Positions 63,378 through 64,000 of a DNA stretch of 64,000 bases are shown here, piece after piece. Below the pieces are notes generated by a model. That model ran no database searches, was not told the origin of the DNA, and saw only the letters and a program-made list of their open reading frames with translations. The stretch covers positions 62,001 through 126,000 of the forward strand of contig CAWBCR010000022.1 in NCBI GenBank assembly GCA_963787375.1. Reading direction: 5' to 3'. How positions within the stretch are numbered: position 1 is the stretch's first letter; every line of letters begins with the position of its first letter. The stretch comes from CAWBCR01 sp963787375 (lineage in GTDB: Bacteria; Chloroflexota; Anaerolineae; Aggregatilineales; UBA3940). Made by a program: the position numbers and the translations under genes.

Positions 63378-64000
63378 CACGCGTCCCTCGCTAGCCGGAA
63401 TCCCACCACTTCGAAGCTGTCTGCGGGCGGCTCACCCTGTCGAGCCGCGCAGCGCACCGAGACTCTACGGCTGCGCCAGCAACCGCCATGCATCACGCGC
63501 AGGTCGGCGTCTGCGCCGGGACCTTCGCGACCATCGCCAGCCCGGTACGGGTACGGCCAATACAGCGACGAGCACCACTCCCAAACGTTGCCGGCCAGGT
63601 CGCTGTGGCCGTATGGCCCTCGCCCTTGCGGGAACAGCCCGACGGCGCAGATGCCGCGGATCGGGTCTCCCTCCCACAGATTGGCGCAGCCGGGCAGATA
63701 ATCATCGCCCCACGGATAGGTGCATGGCTCGCTCGCGCCGCGCGCAGCCAGTACCCACTCGGCCTCGGCTGGCAGGCGGTAAGTGTGCCCCGTCTCGACG
63801 CTCAACCACAGGCAGTATGCTTCGGCGTCCCGCGCCGAAACCCACGTAACCGGGGCGTTGAGCAGCGTTGCGTCAGGCTGCCGGCGTCGCCAGCCGCGAG
63901 GAGCGCGGTGACCGGTTGCCGCCAAGAAGACGGCATAAGCAGCGTTCGTCACCGGGAACTGCCCCAGCGTGAAACCTGCCACCTCGACCCGATGGATGGG
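63377..64000 (-). CDS. formylglycine-generating enzyme family protein (5' end outside the window)
   Basis: The open frame continues past the window edge, so only the C-terminal 207 residues are seen. They match the FGE/SUMF1-sulfatase-modifying fold: PVTNAAYAVFLAATG, VTWVSARDAEAYCLWL, RLPAEAEWVLAARG and NVWEWCSS, with GGCWRSR near the end. The cysteine pair of true FGEs cannot be judged from the part seen. Relatives oxidise sulfatase cysteines or act in ergothioneine and other sulfur chemistry. It begins a coupled three-gene unit. Confidence 0.82.
   Translation of the reverse strand, partial: PIHRVEVAGFTLGQFPVTNAAYAVFLAATGHRAPRGWRRRQPDATLLNAPVTWVSARDAEAYCLWLSVETGHTYRLPAEAEWVLAARGASEPCTYPWGDDYLPGCANLWEGDPIRGICAVGLFPQGRGPYGHSDLAGNVWEWCSSLYWPYPYRAGDGREGPGADADLRVMHGGCWRSRRVSVRCAARQGEPPADSFEVVGFRLARDA

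Overview
The window looks like a piece of a GC-rich Chloroflexota genome, probably Anaerolineae-like. This is inferred from the mix of genes: an actinobacterial/Chloroflexota-type cassette (MSMEG_4193-like phosphomutase, DUF3090, SCO1664-type kinase-like protein), an opcA-containing pentose phosphate operon, a branched-chain 2-oxoacid:ferredoxin oxidoreductase, lipoproteins with Pro/Thr-rich stalks, and a CHAT-domain protein with a Gly/Asn-rich repeat linker. No tRNA, rRNA, CRISPR array, integrase or insertion sequence was recognised. Coding density is high and most genes lie on the minus strand.

Layout. 0-2 kb: the three-gene conserved cassette (+). 2-8.5 kb (-): an MBL hydrolase, a structured RNA that may be 6S RNA, aspS behind a promoter and long leader with its own terminator, a trypsin-like lipoprotein and a PrsW-like membrane protein. 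8.7-10.1 kb (+): a TPR lipoprotein. 10.1-17.9 kb (-): the nusA-ylxR-infB-rbfA-nrnA-truB-ribF transcription/translation operon, without rimP or ylxQ. 18.1-22.2 kb (+): ferredoxin-VorB-VorA-gamma oxidoreductase, a CBS protein and thyX. 22.3-24.6 kb (+): a GH36 glycosidase. 24.7-29 kb (-): a Clp-N protein, an unknown membrane-anchored protein, era, a YhhQ transporter and a small unknown gene. 29-35 kb: an EamA transporter, ruvA, a His-rich polytopic membrane protein, an esterase and a LysM/M23 lipoprotein. 35-41 kb (-): a phosphatase, mdh, a helix-hairpin-helix membrane protein, GNAT, DUF1385, ruvC and yebC. 41.4-44.8 kb (-): a CHAT protease-like gene and an unknown partner, preceded by an AT-rich region with phased TTCACG repeats and a large palindrome. 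45-54.5 kb (-): a DUF255 protein and a six-gene pentose phosphate operon (tkt-rpiB-gnd-zwf-opcA-pgl). 54.5-61.3 kb: an Hsp90-like protein, then a TetR regulator with a perfect operator at its own start site, two acyl-CoA dehydrogenases and, on the other strand, two MaoC-type dehydratase subunits. 61.4-64 kb (-): formylglycine-generating-enzyme-like, radical SAM and MBL genes, tightly overlapped.

Quality warning. At least seventeen single-base reading-frame breaks interrupt genes that are otherwise full length and mostly essential (four in infB, two in opcA, one each in aspS, truB, zwf, gnd, rpiB and others). One further gene has a TGA where its repeat family predicts Trp. No slippery heptamers were seen at these points, so draft-sequence errors are the likeliest cause. 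Frameshifted genes are annotated over their full inferred span.

The most interesting candidate system is the CHAT-domain gene and its partner. Both carry the same short NVAGG(D/N)I element between otherwise unrelated domains, and they share an unusual upstream region.
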